IMG/VR virus record: IMGVR_UViG_3300005253_000398
Span: 1 to 26,281 of that record
Strand: one strand, 5' to 3'
DNA: 26,281 nt
Origin: a virus
The position numbers were made by a program, and so were the translations under genes. A model generated the notes under the pieces. That model was given only the letters and a program-made list of their open reading frames with translations, ran no database searches and was not told where the DNA came from. Shown here piece by piece: positions 7,244-15,818 of the stretch (the first letter of the stretch is position 1; every line of letters begins with the position of its first letter).

Positions 7244-10200
7244 CTAAACTCCTGTAACGGTGATCGTCGCCGTACCGCCTACATCATTGCCGCCAGAATC
7301 CCAAATGAAGATGTCAACCGAAGTGGTCGTGACATTGTCATAGGTGGCGAATAGCGCGGCGGCGGCCTCGGCGGAAACGGCGATCGCCGGCGCGGTGTGA
7401 TATTGCTGATCGAAGCTGATGGTCGAGCCGCCCGCCGCCGCAATGGTTTCGTCCGGGTGCGTCTCGGTGTGTTCCTGAGCATCGACATTGATGGTGTATG
7501 TCGTAAACGATGCAACGCCGGTTGCATTGGTGAAAGTGACGCGGGCCTTCAAGCGTCTGAAATTGGCGGCGGCGGGTGTCGGCCAATCCTCGAAGCCGTC
7601 ATACCCGTCTGCTTCATCCCGATAATCGATAGAGAAAATCGGATCGACAATGCCCGATTCCAATACGCCGATCTGGCCGCCCAGCTCGGCGAACACCCGC
7701 ATATCGTCGGCGTCGAATCCGAGGTTGATTTCCTTGGCTTCATAGATTGAGGTCGTGACCGGATCGAAAACCAGTTGATCCCATAGCTGCGCGTCGGTCA
7801 TGGCGCTGGCCGCCGTATTCGATTCAGGTATCAGCCCGCCCGACACGTCATGGCGGATGTAGCCGGTCAGCGCGCCCGGCCACCTTGCATGTTCGGATTG
7901 CGAGACGATGCTTGTGTTCACATTGACAACGGTAATCGTCGCCGTGACAGCGGTCGCCGAATAATTTCCCGAGGTATCGATCGCCTTGACGCCGACGACC
8001 CAGGTTCCGGGCGGGATCGCCCGTGAAGTGATCAAGGTCGAGCGCGTGTCTTCCGTGACCAGGATTGCCGAATCCCAATCGAAGGGCGCTGGCATGTATC
8101 GGATCTCATAGCTGCCAAGATCGGTGTCCGCGATGGCCGGATATTTGATCGTCACCTGCTCATCGCTCTGTTGCACGGTGAGCGTTGCGACACTGGAAGG
8201 CGCGGCAGTCTTGGCGACCACGGTATGATCTGACACCGTGACCCAATCCGAGCGCACGTTGTAGGCGTTGAGGCTTCGCACTCTGACATCGTAATCGACA
8301 TTATCTTGAACCGCCGAGAGATAGATGAACAGCTTGCCCTCGCGCACCGAGAAATGAGACCAGGAAGCGGCCACGTCGGGATCGGCGGATTTCTTGATCT
8401 GGATTTCATACTCGTTCACCATGAAGTCGCCAGCCGCCGTCCATGATGCAAGTATGCGCGAGACCACCGTTCCGTCAGCCTTGATGAAAAGCGTTGATGC
8501 TCCCGATGTCAGGGTCAATCCGGTTGGCGTAGCGACGTTGAACGCATCGGGCATATTGGTGTCGGGCGCGGGATCGACGATGGTTTCTTCGCCGCTGTTC
8601 CAGTCATAAACTTCCTCGGCTGTCTCGCGGAGTTCCAGATCGATCCCGAATGCCGGCACTCCGCCCGCCGCCGTGTATGGAGTCAACGACCAGCCGACAA
8701 CATCGAATTCCTTATCCGTCCATGAAGCGCGGTCATAATTGACCTTGATGATATCGATAGCCTCTATCTCGAAACCGGAAAGATTGAGTTGAGCCAGAAC
8801 GGTTATTTGCTGGCGGTGGCGTTCAAGGTGTATTTTCGCCAATCGCTCGGCCTGGCCTGGCCGGGATGTGTACGGTAGGTCGAGGTCGGTATAGATGCGC
8901 TTCTCATTGTCTTCGGTTTTATAGAGCGCGTTGGTGATCGCCGGGTAGTTGCTGATCTCGCCGTAATTGAGCGGAGTAATATAAGTACCCTTCACGGCAT
9001 TGAAACGGACTCGCCGCGAATGCTTTGTAGCTATGGTAAGCGGCCCTCTCAAATTATCCTCATCGATGGTGATCGTCGGCGCGACATATCCGGCGGCGTA
9101 CATTTTCCAGACACTCCCGACCTTCACCAGTCGGCCGCCCATCGCCTCCAATAGTTCCGTGATGACCAGGCTTGGATCGCGGTCGGCGTCCACCAGCCCG
9201 TTGACGGTGTAGCGCGGCTCCGCTTTCTTTGTGAGGGTATGGATGCCGGTGCCCTCTGTCGTGATGTCTATGGCCGTTCCTGCAAGAGCGTTTAGATAGG
9301 TTGTCGCCAGCTTGACCTTGATCGGCGTTTGTTCCTGCCAGACGATGACGAAGTAATCGGTGAGGTCCACGAACGGAGCGGGTAATGCTCCGGTTGTGGT
9401 AATCTCGACATGATCGCCGGTCTGGTACTTCAACAGAAGCTCGGCACCATTGAGCGTGAATAGATCGTTCGCCGTATCGGTGTTGTCAACGACATGCGTT
9501 GAATCCACGACGGCCACGAATTCATCGCATATGTCAGCAGCCGTATTGACGCTCGCGGTATCGATCTTCGCCACCGGAACACTCTTTCCAACTTTGGTGT
9601 CCCTGAGATAATCATAAAGGCAGAGCGCCGGATTCGGCGACCATCTTGTGCCGGAGTCCCTCGGATCGAGGACCAGCGCGCCCTTGCAATTCATCGAGAC
9701 ATTGGGAAGGCCGCCAGGGTACATATCCTGATTGGCGTCGAGGCGGATATAGGTGTAGGCGATTCCGCTCAAAGTATGGTCGGTTGTCCAGCTGGTCATT
9801 TCGGAAACAAGATCGGCGTCCGCTGTATCGGTCGAGGCCGCCGGTCCAATATAGAAAATGATTTCGGTGCAGCGGACCTTCTCTACTGTACCGCCCGATG
9901 TCGGGTGTTCGATCTTCAAACGATGGTATCTGTAAGCAGTCGTTGATGTGATTCCGGACATCTTGGTAATCAGAAGGCTCGCCTCATTGTCGATTGGCCC
10001 CGCCGAACCGAGGTCGACAATGGAGGCTCCGAAATTATCCGTCGAACCCTGTAAAGTTATAGTGATACCAACGGGCTGATTGGGACCATCGGGATTACTG
10101 AATCCGGTTGTGTTCGTTCCCCACGCCTGGAACCCGGTGATGGTCTTTGTGACCGCCGCGCCCCAGTCCTTGCCGATGTAGCCGATCAACACGAAACGAT

Positions 10201-10804
10201 CTTCTGAGCTGGCGTTGTGGGTCTGGTCAATGTCACCATCAAACGACGCGGCCAGGCCGCCATTGTTTGACATGGTGCCGATCAGGCCACCGGCGGCTTG
10301 CGCGACCGGCGTTTGGTTCGCCGGCACGCCGCCGCACCCCAAATGCTTCTTGATGCGAACCGGCGTATCGGCATCGAAGAATCGGCCCGAAGTGACAAAG
10401 CCGGAGCCATCAAGTTGATCCTTGAAGATCGGTTCGTCGTTGAAATAGGTAGTGCCGATTTCCTCAAAGCATCCTTCGCCGTGCAGAATGATCATATGGA
10501 AAAAGCGATTATCTCCGGTCGACTCGAACACTCCGATCGATCCCGAGATTCGCGACTCGCCATAGAGCTTGCGGCGATAGGTGAGCGGCTGTCGGATTTG
10601 AAGGGTGCGGCCCTGTGAGACATTGAACGGCGTGATGTTCGGTCGCTTGGGCTGGAGCAATGATGTTACCGCGCTCATCGCCAGCGATCCGATACCCATG
10701 ACAATCGCCGATAGGCCTGTCGCCAACCCGAAGACCGATGCTCCCGTGGCGAAAGAGACTGCCGCCGATACGGCGGCGGATATCAGTGCGGTGAAGAGTG
10801 CCAT
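7244..10804 (-). CDS. Tail tip attachment protein J-like (TipJ, host specificity)
   Basis: A 1186-residue protein, the largest in the window. The N-terminal 50 residues are hydrophobic and Ala/Gly-rich (VSFATGASVFGLATGLSAIV), as in lambda J and related tip proteins. They are followed by RQPLTYRRKLYGESRISG and the hub region. Around residues 610-660 comes the conserved tip segment NYPAITNALY with TSRPGQAERLAKIHLERHR. Two fibronectin type III-like domains follow at roughly 745-850 and 855-945, including YEIQIKKSADPD and LGSYEIRYMPAPFDW. A C-terminal beta domain ends the protein. It should form the central tip of the tail and contact the host receptor. The order NlpC-like gene, then J, is the usual tail-tip order. 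Confidence 0.85.
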   Translation of the reverse strand: MALFTALISAAVSAAVSFATGASVFGLATGLSAIVMGIGSLAMSAVTSLLQPKRPNITPFNVSQGRTLQIRQPLTYRRKLYGESRISGSIGVFESTGDNRFFHMIILHGEGCFEEIGTTYFNDEPIFKDQLDGSGFVTSGRFFDADTPVRIKKHLGCGGVPANQTPVAQAAGGLIGTMSNNGGLAASFDGDIDQTHNASSEDRFVLIGYIGKDWGAAVTKTITGFQAWGTNTTGFSNPDGPNQPVGITITLQGSTDNFGASIVDLGSAGPIDNEASLLITKMSGITSTTAYRYHRLKIEHPTSGGTVEKVRCTEIIFYIGPAASTDTADADLVSEMTSWTTDHTLSGIAYTYIRLDANQDMYPGGLPNVSMNCKGALVLDPRDSGTRWSPNPALCLYDYLRDTKVGKSVPVAKIDTASVNTAADICDEFVAVVDSTHVVDNTDTANDLFTLNGAELLLKYQTGDHVEITTTGALPAPFVDLTDYFVIVWQEQTPIKVKLATTYLNALAGTAIDITTEGTGIHTLTKKAEPRYTVNGLVDADRDPSLVITELLEAMGGRLVKVGSVWKMYAAGYVAPTITIDEDNLRGPLTIATKHSRRVRFNAVKGTYITPLNYGEISNYPAITNALYKTEDNEKRIYTDLDLPYTSRPGQAERLAKIHLERHRQQITVLAQLNLSGFEIEAIDIIKVNYDRASWTDKEFDVVGWSLTPYTAAGGVPAFGIDLELRETAEEVYDWNSGEETIVDPAPDTNMPDAFNVATPTGLTLTSGASTLFIKADGTVVSRILASWTAAGDFMVNEYEIQIKKSADPDVAASWSHFSVREGKLFIYLSAVQDNVDYDVRVRSLNAYNVRSDWVTVSDHTVVAKTAAPSSVATLTVQQSDEQVTIKYPAIADTDLGSYEIRYMPAPFDWDSAILVTEDTRSTLITSRAIPPGTWVVGVKAIDTSGNYSATAVTATITVVNVNTSIVSQSEHARWPGALTGYIRHDVSGGLIPESNTAASAMTDAQLWDQLVFDPVTTSIYEAKEINLGFDADDMRVFAELGGQIGVLESGIVDPIFSIDYRDEADGYDGFEDWPTPAAANFRRLKARVTFTNATGVASFTTYTINVDAQEHTETHPDETIAAAGGSTISFDQQYHTAPAIAVSAEAAAALFATYDNVTTTSVDIFIWDSGGNDVGGTATITVTGV

Positions 10805-10807
10805 CGG

Positions 10808-11239
10808 TTAGCCGATTTTCCAGGCGCATTTGCAACGCGAGGGCGGCATGAAGATCATGCCATCGAGACCGCGAAACATCGCTCCATTAGCCGTCATCGT
10901 TCCGAGCGAGTTCCAAGCGCCCCTCTCGAAAAACATCATATCGCCGACGCGAGCGCCGCCTGGATCAATGGAGCCGCCAAGCAGCCGCCGCGCCAAATCC
11001 TCGGTTGTCAAAGCGCCATCGAAATTCTTACGGCCTATTTCATGCAGTCCCCTTAAGTCCGAATATTTGCCGCGATAGGGAAACAGATCAGCCCCGGTAA
11101 TCGCACGCACAAGACGAAATGCGACCAAGCAACAATCACATTGCCCCCATTCAAACGGCCTACGTACTTCGCATTTGATTGCGATTTCAAAACGCCACCG
11201 CCAATTAGGGTAGCGTTTCAGGTGCTCGCCGGTTTCCAT
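10808..11239 (-). CDS. Tail tip assembly protein, NlpC/P60-like or DUF6950-like
   Basis: A 143-residue protein. The key motif is FEWGQCDCCLVAFRLV around residues 29-44, with an N-terminal catalytic-type cysteine as in NlpC/P60-fold peptidases. Later come GARVGDMMFFERG near residues 95-107 and a C-terminal CKCAWKIG. This pattern matches the DUF6950-type proteins that sit just before the J-like gene in many alphaproteobacterial phages and take the place of lambda gpK. The usual second catalytic histidine after the GD motif is not apparent, so peptidase activity is uncertain. The start overlaps the end of the preceding tail gene by 22 bases. Confidence 0.7.
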   Translation of the reverse strand: METGEHLKRYPNWRWRFEIAIKCEVRRPFEWGQCDCCLVAFRLVRAITGADLFPYRGKYSDLRGLHEIGRKNFDGALTTEDLARRLLGGSIDPGGARVGDMMFFERGAWNSLGTMTANGAMFRGLDGMIFMPPSRCKCAWKIG

Positions 11240-11787
11240 AGGACATCTTTCGTTTGCAGCGATGTTATGAAATCCAGGCCCCTATCGTCAGGGAATTCCA
11301 AGGCTTGATCCTCGGGCGTATATGTCCGATTGGTTGCTCGTTGAAGATCGATCAAATGATTTTCGGCGGTGACTTCGACGGTTGCCGTATCGCCGCCATC
11401 ATTGATGGTCTGCACGTCCATGAGGCCCTCGAACACGACATAAGGATCGGCGACCAGGTCGCGCATGTTGGTATCCAAAACGCCGATGTACAGCGTCGCC
11501 GGGCGGTCCTGATAGTCGGTGCCAAGCGCATTGGTGATCGCGGCGCTCGGGATGCCTGATAAAGTAAACACCATCCCCGACGCCACTATGCCTTCTGTTT
11601 CTTTGATTTCCGAAATGCGCAGGAATTCGCCGCCGCCTGTCCATAGCTTGGAATCAAATGCGAGTTCGCCGTAGCCGTTCCACAGGCGTACAGATCCGCT
11701 CGGATATTCCAACTCGACCAGGAAAACCACTTCAAGGCTTTCGCCCTTCATCTTGGTATTGAGCGCCCCAGTGATATTGCGGGCCAT
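11218..11787 (-). CDS. Minor tail protein (tail tip hub/L-like position)
   Basis: A 189-residue protein beginning MARNITGALNTKMKGESLEVV. The sequence SVRLWNGYGELAFDSKLWTGGGEFLRI and later DPYVVFEGLMDVQTINDGG and VEVTAENHLIDLQRA is typical of minor tail proteins located between the tape measure and the NlpC-like/J genes. It looks like the position equivalent of lambda gpL or of DUF2163-type proteins. It lacks the cysteines needed for an iron-sulfur cluster like that of lambda gpL. It starts 3 bases after the upstream tail gene ends. Structural role at the distal tail end is inferred from order and style. Confidence 0.65.
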   Translation of the reverse strand: MARNITGALNTKMKGESLEVVFLVELEYPSGSVRLWNGYGELAFDSKLWTGGGEFLRISEIKETEGIVASGMVFTLSGIPSAAITNALGTDYQDRPATLYIGVLDTNMRDLVADPYVVFEGLMDVQTINDGGDTATVEVTAENHLIDLQRATNRTYTPEDQALEFPDDRGLDFITSLQTKDVLWKPAST

Positions 11788-11790
11788 CTA

Positions 11791-12417
11791 TCAGACCTCG
11801 CTGATCGCGCGGAAGCTGAGTTCGTACACGGTGCCGCGCCGGATGGCATAGGGCATTGCATTGCTCGCCAATCGGAACACACCCTTGGGCGATTGCATGG
11901 CGACGGCGACACCGTTGGCGGGCGAGGTCGCTGAATTCACATTCGGCCAGATCGTCACCGTCAGATCGCCGGCACCATCGGAATCGACATCCTCAAGAAC
12001 TTTGTATAACCGGGGGATGGTCAATTGATTGAAGCCGATCCAATCGCCTTCCATGAGATAGTTGGTCGTCCCGAGCGATGCACCCTTGATGTCGATCTCA
12101 TTGCCGACCTGCAACGCGCCATCGATCAACGGTGCGCCGTCAGCCGCGCCCCTGGGGTTCGAGTTCACATTATCGCCCAGTAGGAACGTCCCTTCCTGTC
12201 CGTTGAGTTTCATCAAGAAGGCGGCCCATGGTTCAATGTCCTCGCGCTGCCCGGACATGATCGTGACTTGCAAATCCCACCACTGCCCTTGATGCACCTG
12301 GGCCTGTATGGCCCTGGTGAACGGCGAGCGTGAAACGGCGACGACAGAATTTGCCGTTATCCTTATGCTTTGCTGGCCCGAGGTTGTCGGCGTTGAAAGT
12401 GGATATGAGATTGCCAT
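11791..12417 (-). CDS. Minor tail protein (distal tail, M-like position)
   Basis: A 208-residue protein directly after the tape measure gene. Motifs include QWWDLQVTIMSGQREDIEPWAAF near residue 46 and the C-terminal pattern SPKGVFRLASNAMPY with RRGTVYELSFRAISEV. Together these recall a widespread family of phage distal tail proteins (frames, then LKGLFRLA.N and a closing beta-strand). No enzymatic motif is present. It probably forms part of the ring joining the tail tube to the tip. Six bases separate it from the tape measure stop. Confidence 0.65.
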   Translation of the reverse strand: MAISYPLSTPTTSGQQSIRITANSVVAVSRSPFTRAIQAQVHQGQWWDLQVTIMSGQREDIEPWAAFLMKLNGQEGTFLLGDNVNSNPRGAADGAPLIDGALQVGNEIDIKGASLGTTNYLMEGDWIGFNQLTIPRLYKVLEDVDSDGAGDLTVTIWPNVNSATSPANGVAVAMQSPKGVFRLASNAMPYAIRRGTVYELSFRAISEV

Positions 12418-12423
12418 GATTGA

Positions 12424-14283
12424 TCACCCGAACATTCTTGGCTGGCGGCGGCTTTGAGTGATGACTGCGGCAACCGAGCGTCGCTCGATAGAGCCATCCA
12501 ACGAGATAATGAGGGATTCCACTCGTTGCAATCCTTCGGCATCAGCGCCGGTTGCGTCGATGATGAACGTATCGCCGCCGCCCATCGCTTTCTCGGTGTC
12601 ACGATTTGAGAGGATGCTTCCTGCAACGCTGGGCCGGAATAATTCCCGCCCGCCTTCGCCGGTCATTAAAAGTTGGCCGGCGGCTGCACTCCCGCCGTGC
12701 CGCCTCGGCGGTGGCCTTATGGGCGGTCCGCTACTACTGCCGCCGAACAGTCCGCCGCCGAATATGCCGCTCACCAATGTTGCGAAGATTGAGCCGAAGC
12801 TGCCCTTGTTAGTGTATGCGGCAACGATATCCCGGATCGCCGTAAGCGCCACGCGCGCCAGATCGCGCCACTCGAATTTGCCTGTCGCCCCAAATTCGAT
12901 CAAGGCGTCCGACAGATTATCGAATGCCGTTTCCCCGGCCTCTTCAAGCCTCTCGAATACATCCACTCCCGCATCGCCAGTCTCGTTCAATGTTTCCTGC
13001 GCCATCTCGACGGCACGATTGTATGTCTCCCAATCGATCAGGGCGTGCGTTAAAAGCTCTCGGAGATCGACCATCGTTATGTTGAACTGCTCTTGAGCCG
13101 TCCGCGTTCTGATGATAACTCCCGCCGCCCGACTTTGAAGGGCGATGTATGCTTTGAGAGCGGCTGCGGTTGGCTTTATGTCGTCGGGGTCTAGTGATGT
13201 GAACGGCGTCTTGATTGGTTCCGTCGTCTTCGCTACCTCCTCATTGAGTTTGGCCAACTGCATACGGACAGCTTCTATCGCAACTTCCAATTCAAGCATT
13301 ATTATTTCGGGAACCTTGCCTTTAGACCAGGCGTCTTGTAGATTCAACCATTCATGTTGGAGTCTATTTAATTCTCTTGTTAAACTTTCGACAGACACGC
13401 CCTCTAAAAGACCGCGCGCTATAAGAAATTCTTCCATGAATACTTTGATGGCCGGCGTGAATGTCAGAAACCAATTGCCTAGTTCTATAATAGCTGGCGC
13501 AAGTGTCCCCAACATTATAGTTGCCTGTACCCCCATGACCTTCGTCATGCGCGTTAATTGATCGTTGGCTTCCTCGGCGTTGCGGATCAGAACCTCGGGG
13601 ATGATCAGGCCAAGGGTGCGCGTCTCTCGGATCATTTCGCGTAAGGCATCGGACCCGTTCCTGATCATGTTGGTCATCAGCTTCCCGCCTCGACCGAATA
13701 ATGTAGCCGATACAGCGGAGCGCTTTGCCTGCTTGGAAAAATCCGCCATGGCGAGGAAGGCCAATCTCAACGCTTCCTCGATAGTACTGGCCGCCTTCAT
13801 GTTGGCGAGCAATTCAGGCGCAAGGTCTTTCAGCGATGTTTCGAGTTCGCTTGATGATCGGCCCAGGTCGCCGATATTTTTGGTTGCCACCAACAGTGAC
13901 TTGTCCAGCAATGCGGTTGCAACCCCGGACAGTTCGGCGGCGTGTCTATATTCCTGCAAAGCGTCGGTCGAGATACCAATGGCGTCGGCCATCTTGCCTA
14001 TCGTGTCCATCGTGTTCAACGCCTTCTTGGTCAGCAGCCCAAGGCCGACCACACCCGCCGCCAGGACAACGGCGCTTCGCATGGAGATCAATCTTTTGGC
14101 GAGACCCTTGACCCGCGTCCCGACCTTGCCGAGCGCGCGGCCTAGTTTGCGGGATGACTTCTCAGCCTTCCCGAGATTCTTGTCGAGCTTTCCGGCGGCG
14201 GTCTTCGCACCCTTGACGCCCTTGGTAAATTTCTTGTCGTCGGTCGAAAGCTCCAGAACCGCCGATCCAAGACGTTCAACCAT
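12424..14283 (-). CDS. Tail tape measure protein
   Basis: A 619-residue protein starting MVERLGSAVLELSTDDKKF at ATG 14283, with TGAGG 6 bases upstream; a GTG at 14295 would add four residues. The N-terminus is typical of tape measures (LELSTDDKKFTKGVKGAKTA), with a long Lys-rich helical region, a hydrophobic segment around residues 70-90 (AVVLAAGVVGLGLL) and a mostly helical body. The C-terminal part has Gly-rich and Pro-rich linkers and ends ITQSRRQPRMFG. It sets tail length and occupies the tube lumen. At 619 residues it implies a short tail, below 100 nm by the usual rule of about 1.5 angstrom per residue. Part of the gene (about 13250-13560) is distinctly AT-rich. Confidence 0.9.
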   Translation of the reverse strand: MVERLGSAVLELSTDDKKFTKGVKGAKTAAGKLDKNLGKAEKSSRKLGRALGKVGTRVKGLAKRLISMRSAVVLAAGVVGLGLLTKKALNTMDTIGKMADAIGISTDALQEYRHAAELSGVATALLDKSLLVATKNIGDLGRSSSELETSLKDLAPELLANMKAASTIEEALRLAFLAMADFSKQAKRSAVSATLFGRGGKLMTNMIRNGSDALREMIRETRTLGLIIPEVLIRNAEEANDQLTRMTKVMGVQATIMLGTLAPAIIELGNWFLTFTPAIKVFMEEFLIARGLLEGVSVESLTRELNRLQHEWLNLQDAWSKGKVPEIIMLELEVAIEAVRMQLAKLNEEVAKTTEPIKTPFTSLDPDDIKPTAAALKAYIALQSRAAGVIIRTRTAQEQFNITMVDLRELLTHALIDWETYNRAVEMAQETLNETGDAGVDVFERLEEAGETAFDNLSDALIEFGATGKFEWRDLARVALTAIRDIVAAYTNKGSFGSIFATLVSGIFGGGLFGGSSSGPPIRPPPRRHGGSAAAGQLLMTGEGGRELFRPSVAGSILSNRDTEKAMGGGDTFIIDATGADAEGLQRVESLIISLDGSIERRSVAAVITQSRRQPRMFG

Positions 14284-14728
14284 GGCCGGCCTCACTCGGC
14301 TTGACTACCACCTCGATCCCGATTGAATCCAGCATGGCGGCGGTTGCCTTTGCGGGGCGCATCCGTGGCGCGTTGGTCTTTTTCTGCAACGCTTGCATCG
14401 TTCGCCTCTGCTCTTCCTTCTTCAAGCTGCCCGTTCCGAGCGCCACGGCCAGGGCCGTCTCCATTGTCTCGCCGGCCTCAAGCCTTGGCAGCATCGTCAT
14501 GTAGGCGCGGACCAAGGCTATCGGCGCATCGTAGAGCCACCATCCCGGCGGCCCGCCGTAGAACCTTTGAAGCCGCGCCGTGGCTTCGCCCCAATCGATT
14601 TCTATTCCTCTGCCGTCGCTTCCGTCGCCGGCAGGTCCGCCATCGCCTTCCTTGTCGCTGCTTCCGTCGTGGTGATCTCCTTGGTCAATGCCGTCAGGTG
14701 TTTCCGCAACGGAAGCGTCGTAAAAACC
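14276..14728 (-). CDS. Tail assembly chaperone, downstream (T-like) frame, probably made by -1 frameshift
   Basis: This frame is open from the stop at 14774-14776 down to TGA at 14276. The conserved-looking part, EIDWGEATARLQRFYGG then GWWLYDAPIALVRAYMTM, lies before the first usable start codon (TTG at 14515, or ATG 14500). No ATG, GTG, TTG or CTG occurs in this frame between 14773 and 14515. The frame is -1 relative to the preceding chaperone gene, the same geometry as lambda G/GT. The only attractive slip site is GGTTTTT (14728-14722; Val98-Phe99 of the upstream frame), which is not a perfect X XXY YYZ heptamer. Slippage there would give a fusion of about 247 residues. The first part after the slip is Gly/Asp-rich linker. 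The end overlaps the tape measure start by 8 bases. The boundary 14728 is the inferred slip point. Confidence 0.6.
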   Translation of the reverse strand, partial: GFYDASVAETPDGIDQGDHHDGSSDKEGDGGPAGDGSDGRGIEIDWGEATARLQRFYGGPPGWWLYDAPIALVRAYMTMLPRLEAGETMETALAVALGTGSLKKEEQRRTMQALQKKTNAPRMRPAKATAAMLDSIGIEVVVKPSEAGHG

Positions 14729-15018
14729 TCGGCGATCTCCGTTCTCATGGCGTCCGAGAGTTTGACCCGAACATCAGCCGGCACATCAACCATGATGAAA
14801 TCCGTGATGGCATGTAAAAGCGTTGACAGTTTTTTCTCGCCCTCGTCGTCGAGTTCGGGCTCATCCATCAGGGCATCGAGCTTCTTGCCCTGGCTGCCAA
14901 GCCGATAATGATCAAGCACGGACAATTCATCCGGCGATCTGATTCCATAGCTCACGTCGTCGATGATGATGGTCGGTCGGTCAATGAGTGTGGATAGTTT
15001 TAGGACTGATTCGGCCAT
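14602..15018 (-). CDS. Tail assembly chaperone, upstream (G-like) frame
   Basis: A 138-residue protein starting MAESVLKLSTLIDRP at ATG 15018, with AAGGAG 8 bases upstream; longer in-frame starts add a basic unrelated stretch. The sequence IDDVSYGIRSPDELSVLDHYRLG and the mostly helical, acidic body (MDEPELDDEGEKKL) are typical of phage tail assembly chaperones encoded between tube protein and tape measure. It should coat the tape measure protein during tail assembly and not be in the virion. Its 3' third overlaps an open -1 frame that leads into the T-like domain. Confidence 0.75.
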   Translation of the reverse strand: MAESVLKLSTLIDRPTIIIDDVSYGIRSPDELSVLDHYRLGSQGKKLDALMDEPELDDEGEKKLSTLLHAITDFIMVDVPADVRVKLSDAMRTEIAEVFTTLPLRKHLTALTKEITTTEAATRKAMADLPATEATAEE

Positions 15019-15214
15019 GAGATTTCTCCTTCTCTTCGCCAGTTTCATAAACGATCTCGATGCCAATCTCGGCACACTTACGTTCTATCTCGGCCTGGCG
15101 CTCGCGGTACTCAATCGCCCGCCGCCGATGACGAGCCGCCTCCCGCTTGTGATGTACCGCCAGGCCGTTAAATTCTCGCGCGGCGCTGATCAGCCTATGC
15201 GAGCTGGGTTGCAT
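14981..15214 (-). CDS. Small charged protein between tail tube and chaperone genes
   Basis: A 77-residue candidate starting MQPSSHRLISAAREFNG at ATG 15214. It is very rich in Arg, Glu, His and Lys (KREAARHRRRAIEYRERQ), probably one long helix or coiled coil. It fills what would otherwise be the only unexplained gap (15019-15194) in the tail module. The price is overlaps of 20 bases with the tube protein gene and 38 bases with the chaperone gene. No family recognised. The open frame extends further upstream into the tube gene, where it is a shadow, so only the part from 15214 is proposed. Confidence 0.45.
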   Translation of the reverse strand: MQPSSHRLISAAREFNGLAVHHKREAARHRRRAIEYRERQAEIERKCAEIGIEIVYETGEEKEKSHGRISPKTIHTH

Positions 15215-15806
15215 GTTGCGTGACGAGTTTTCCGAAGCGAGCGTTCGCTGTCGCGGCGTCCGGGTCTTCGAGCGCGGTGAATTCCAGGGCCAGCCCTGCC
15301 GGCGCACCCTTGACGAACGTCGGATCGGGGGAGGCGCTTTGAAAACAGACCGGGATTTGATATTGCGTGAGCCATCCAGCGCCTTCGGATGAGACGTTGC
15401 CGCGAGCAAGAAGCGCCATCAAGACCACGTCGATATCCTGATAGAGCTTGATGTCCTTATGACCAGGCGTGCCGCTGGCCGCCGCGACGGTTGTCTCGGC
15501 GTTGTTGTTGAGCGCCACGTTGTATTCCTCCGGCGTCATATCATGCAGCGTAAAGCGGACCATCAGGCCCTCTTCCGTGCGCACCGCCTTACGCGGGCCG
15601 GTGCCGCCGAGCATTCGGAATAACTCGACGGTCTGCTCATGCACGATGACCACGCCATCCTCGGAATAATTGCGATCGCCCGCCGTGCCGATCTTGGTAA
15701 AGCCGGTTACGGCTGTATCGTCGACCTCGGGGAAGCTGGTTCCGGTCGCCGCGAAATAGACGGTGTAAGGCGCGGCGATGATCTCGAAGGGTGCTGTCTG
15801 CGTCAT
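15195..15806 (-). CDS. Major tail (tube) protein
   Basis: A 203-residue protein. Its start, MTQTAPFEIIAAPYTVYFA followed by TGTSFPEVDDTA, is typical of siphovirus tube proteins: a short N-terminal arm and then an Asp/Thr-rich beta sandwich. Further features are GDRNYSEDGVVIVHEQTVE near residue 45 and a C-terminal strand GLALEFTALEDPDA. It lies after the tail terminator and before the chaperone pair, exactly as expected for the tube protein that polymerises around the tape measure. The leader contains GGAGA shortly before ATG 15806. Confidence 0.8.
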   Translation of the reverse strand: MTQTAPFEIIAAPYTVYFAATGTSFPEVDDTAVTGFTKIGTAGDRNYSEDGVVIVHEQTVELFRMLGGTGPRKAVRTEEGLMVRFTLHDMTPEEYNVALNNNAETTVAAASGTPGHKDIKLYQDIDVVLMALLARGNVSSEGAGWLTQYQIPVCFQSASPDPTFVKGAPAGLALEFTALEDPDAATANARFGKLVTQHATQLA

Positions 15807-15818
15807 GATATTCTCTCC

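Noticed and set aside
13565-14326. 253-residue plus-strand frame
   Set aside because: Antisense to the tape measure gene, in a codon-phase that mirrors its Ala and Leu codons.
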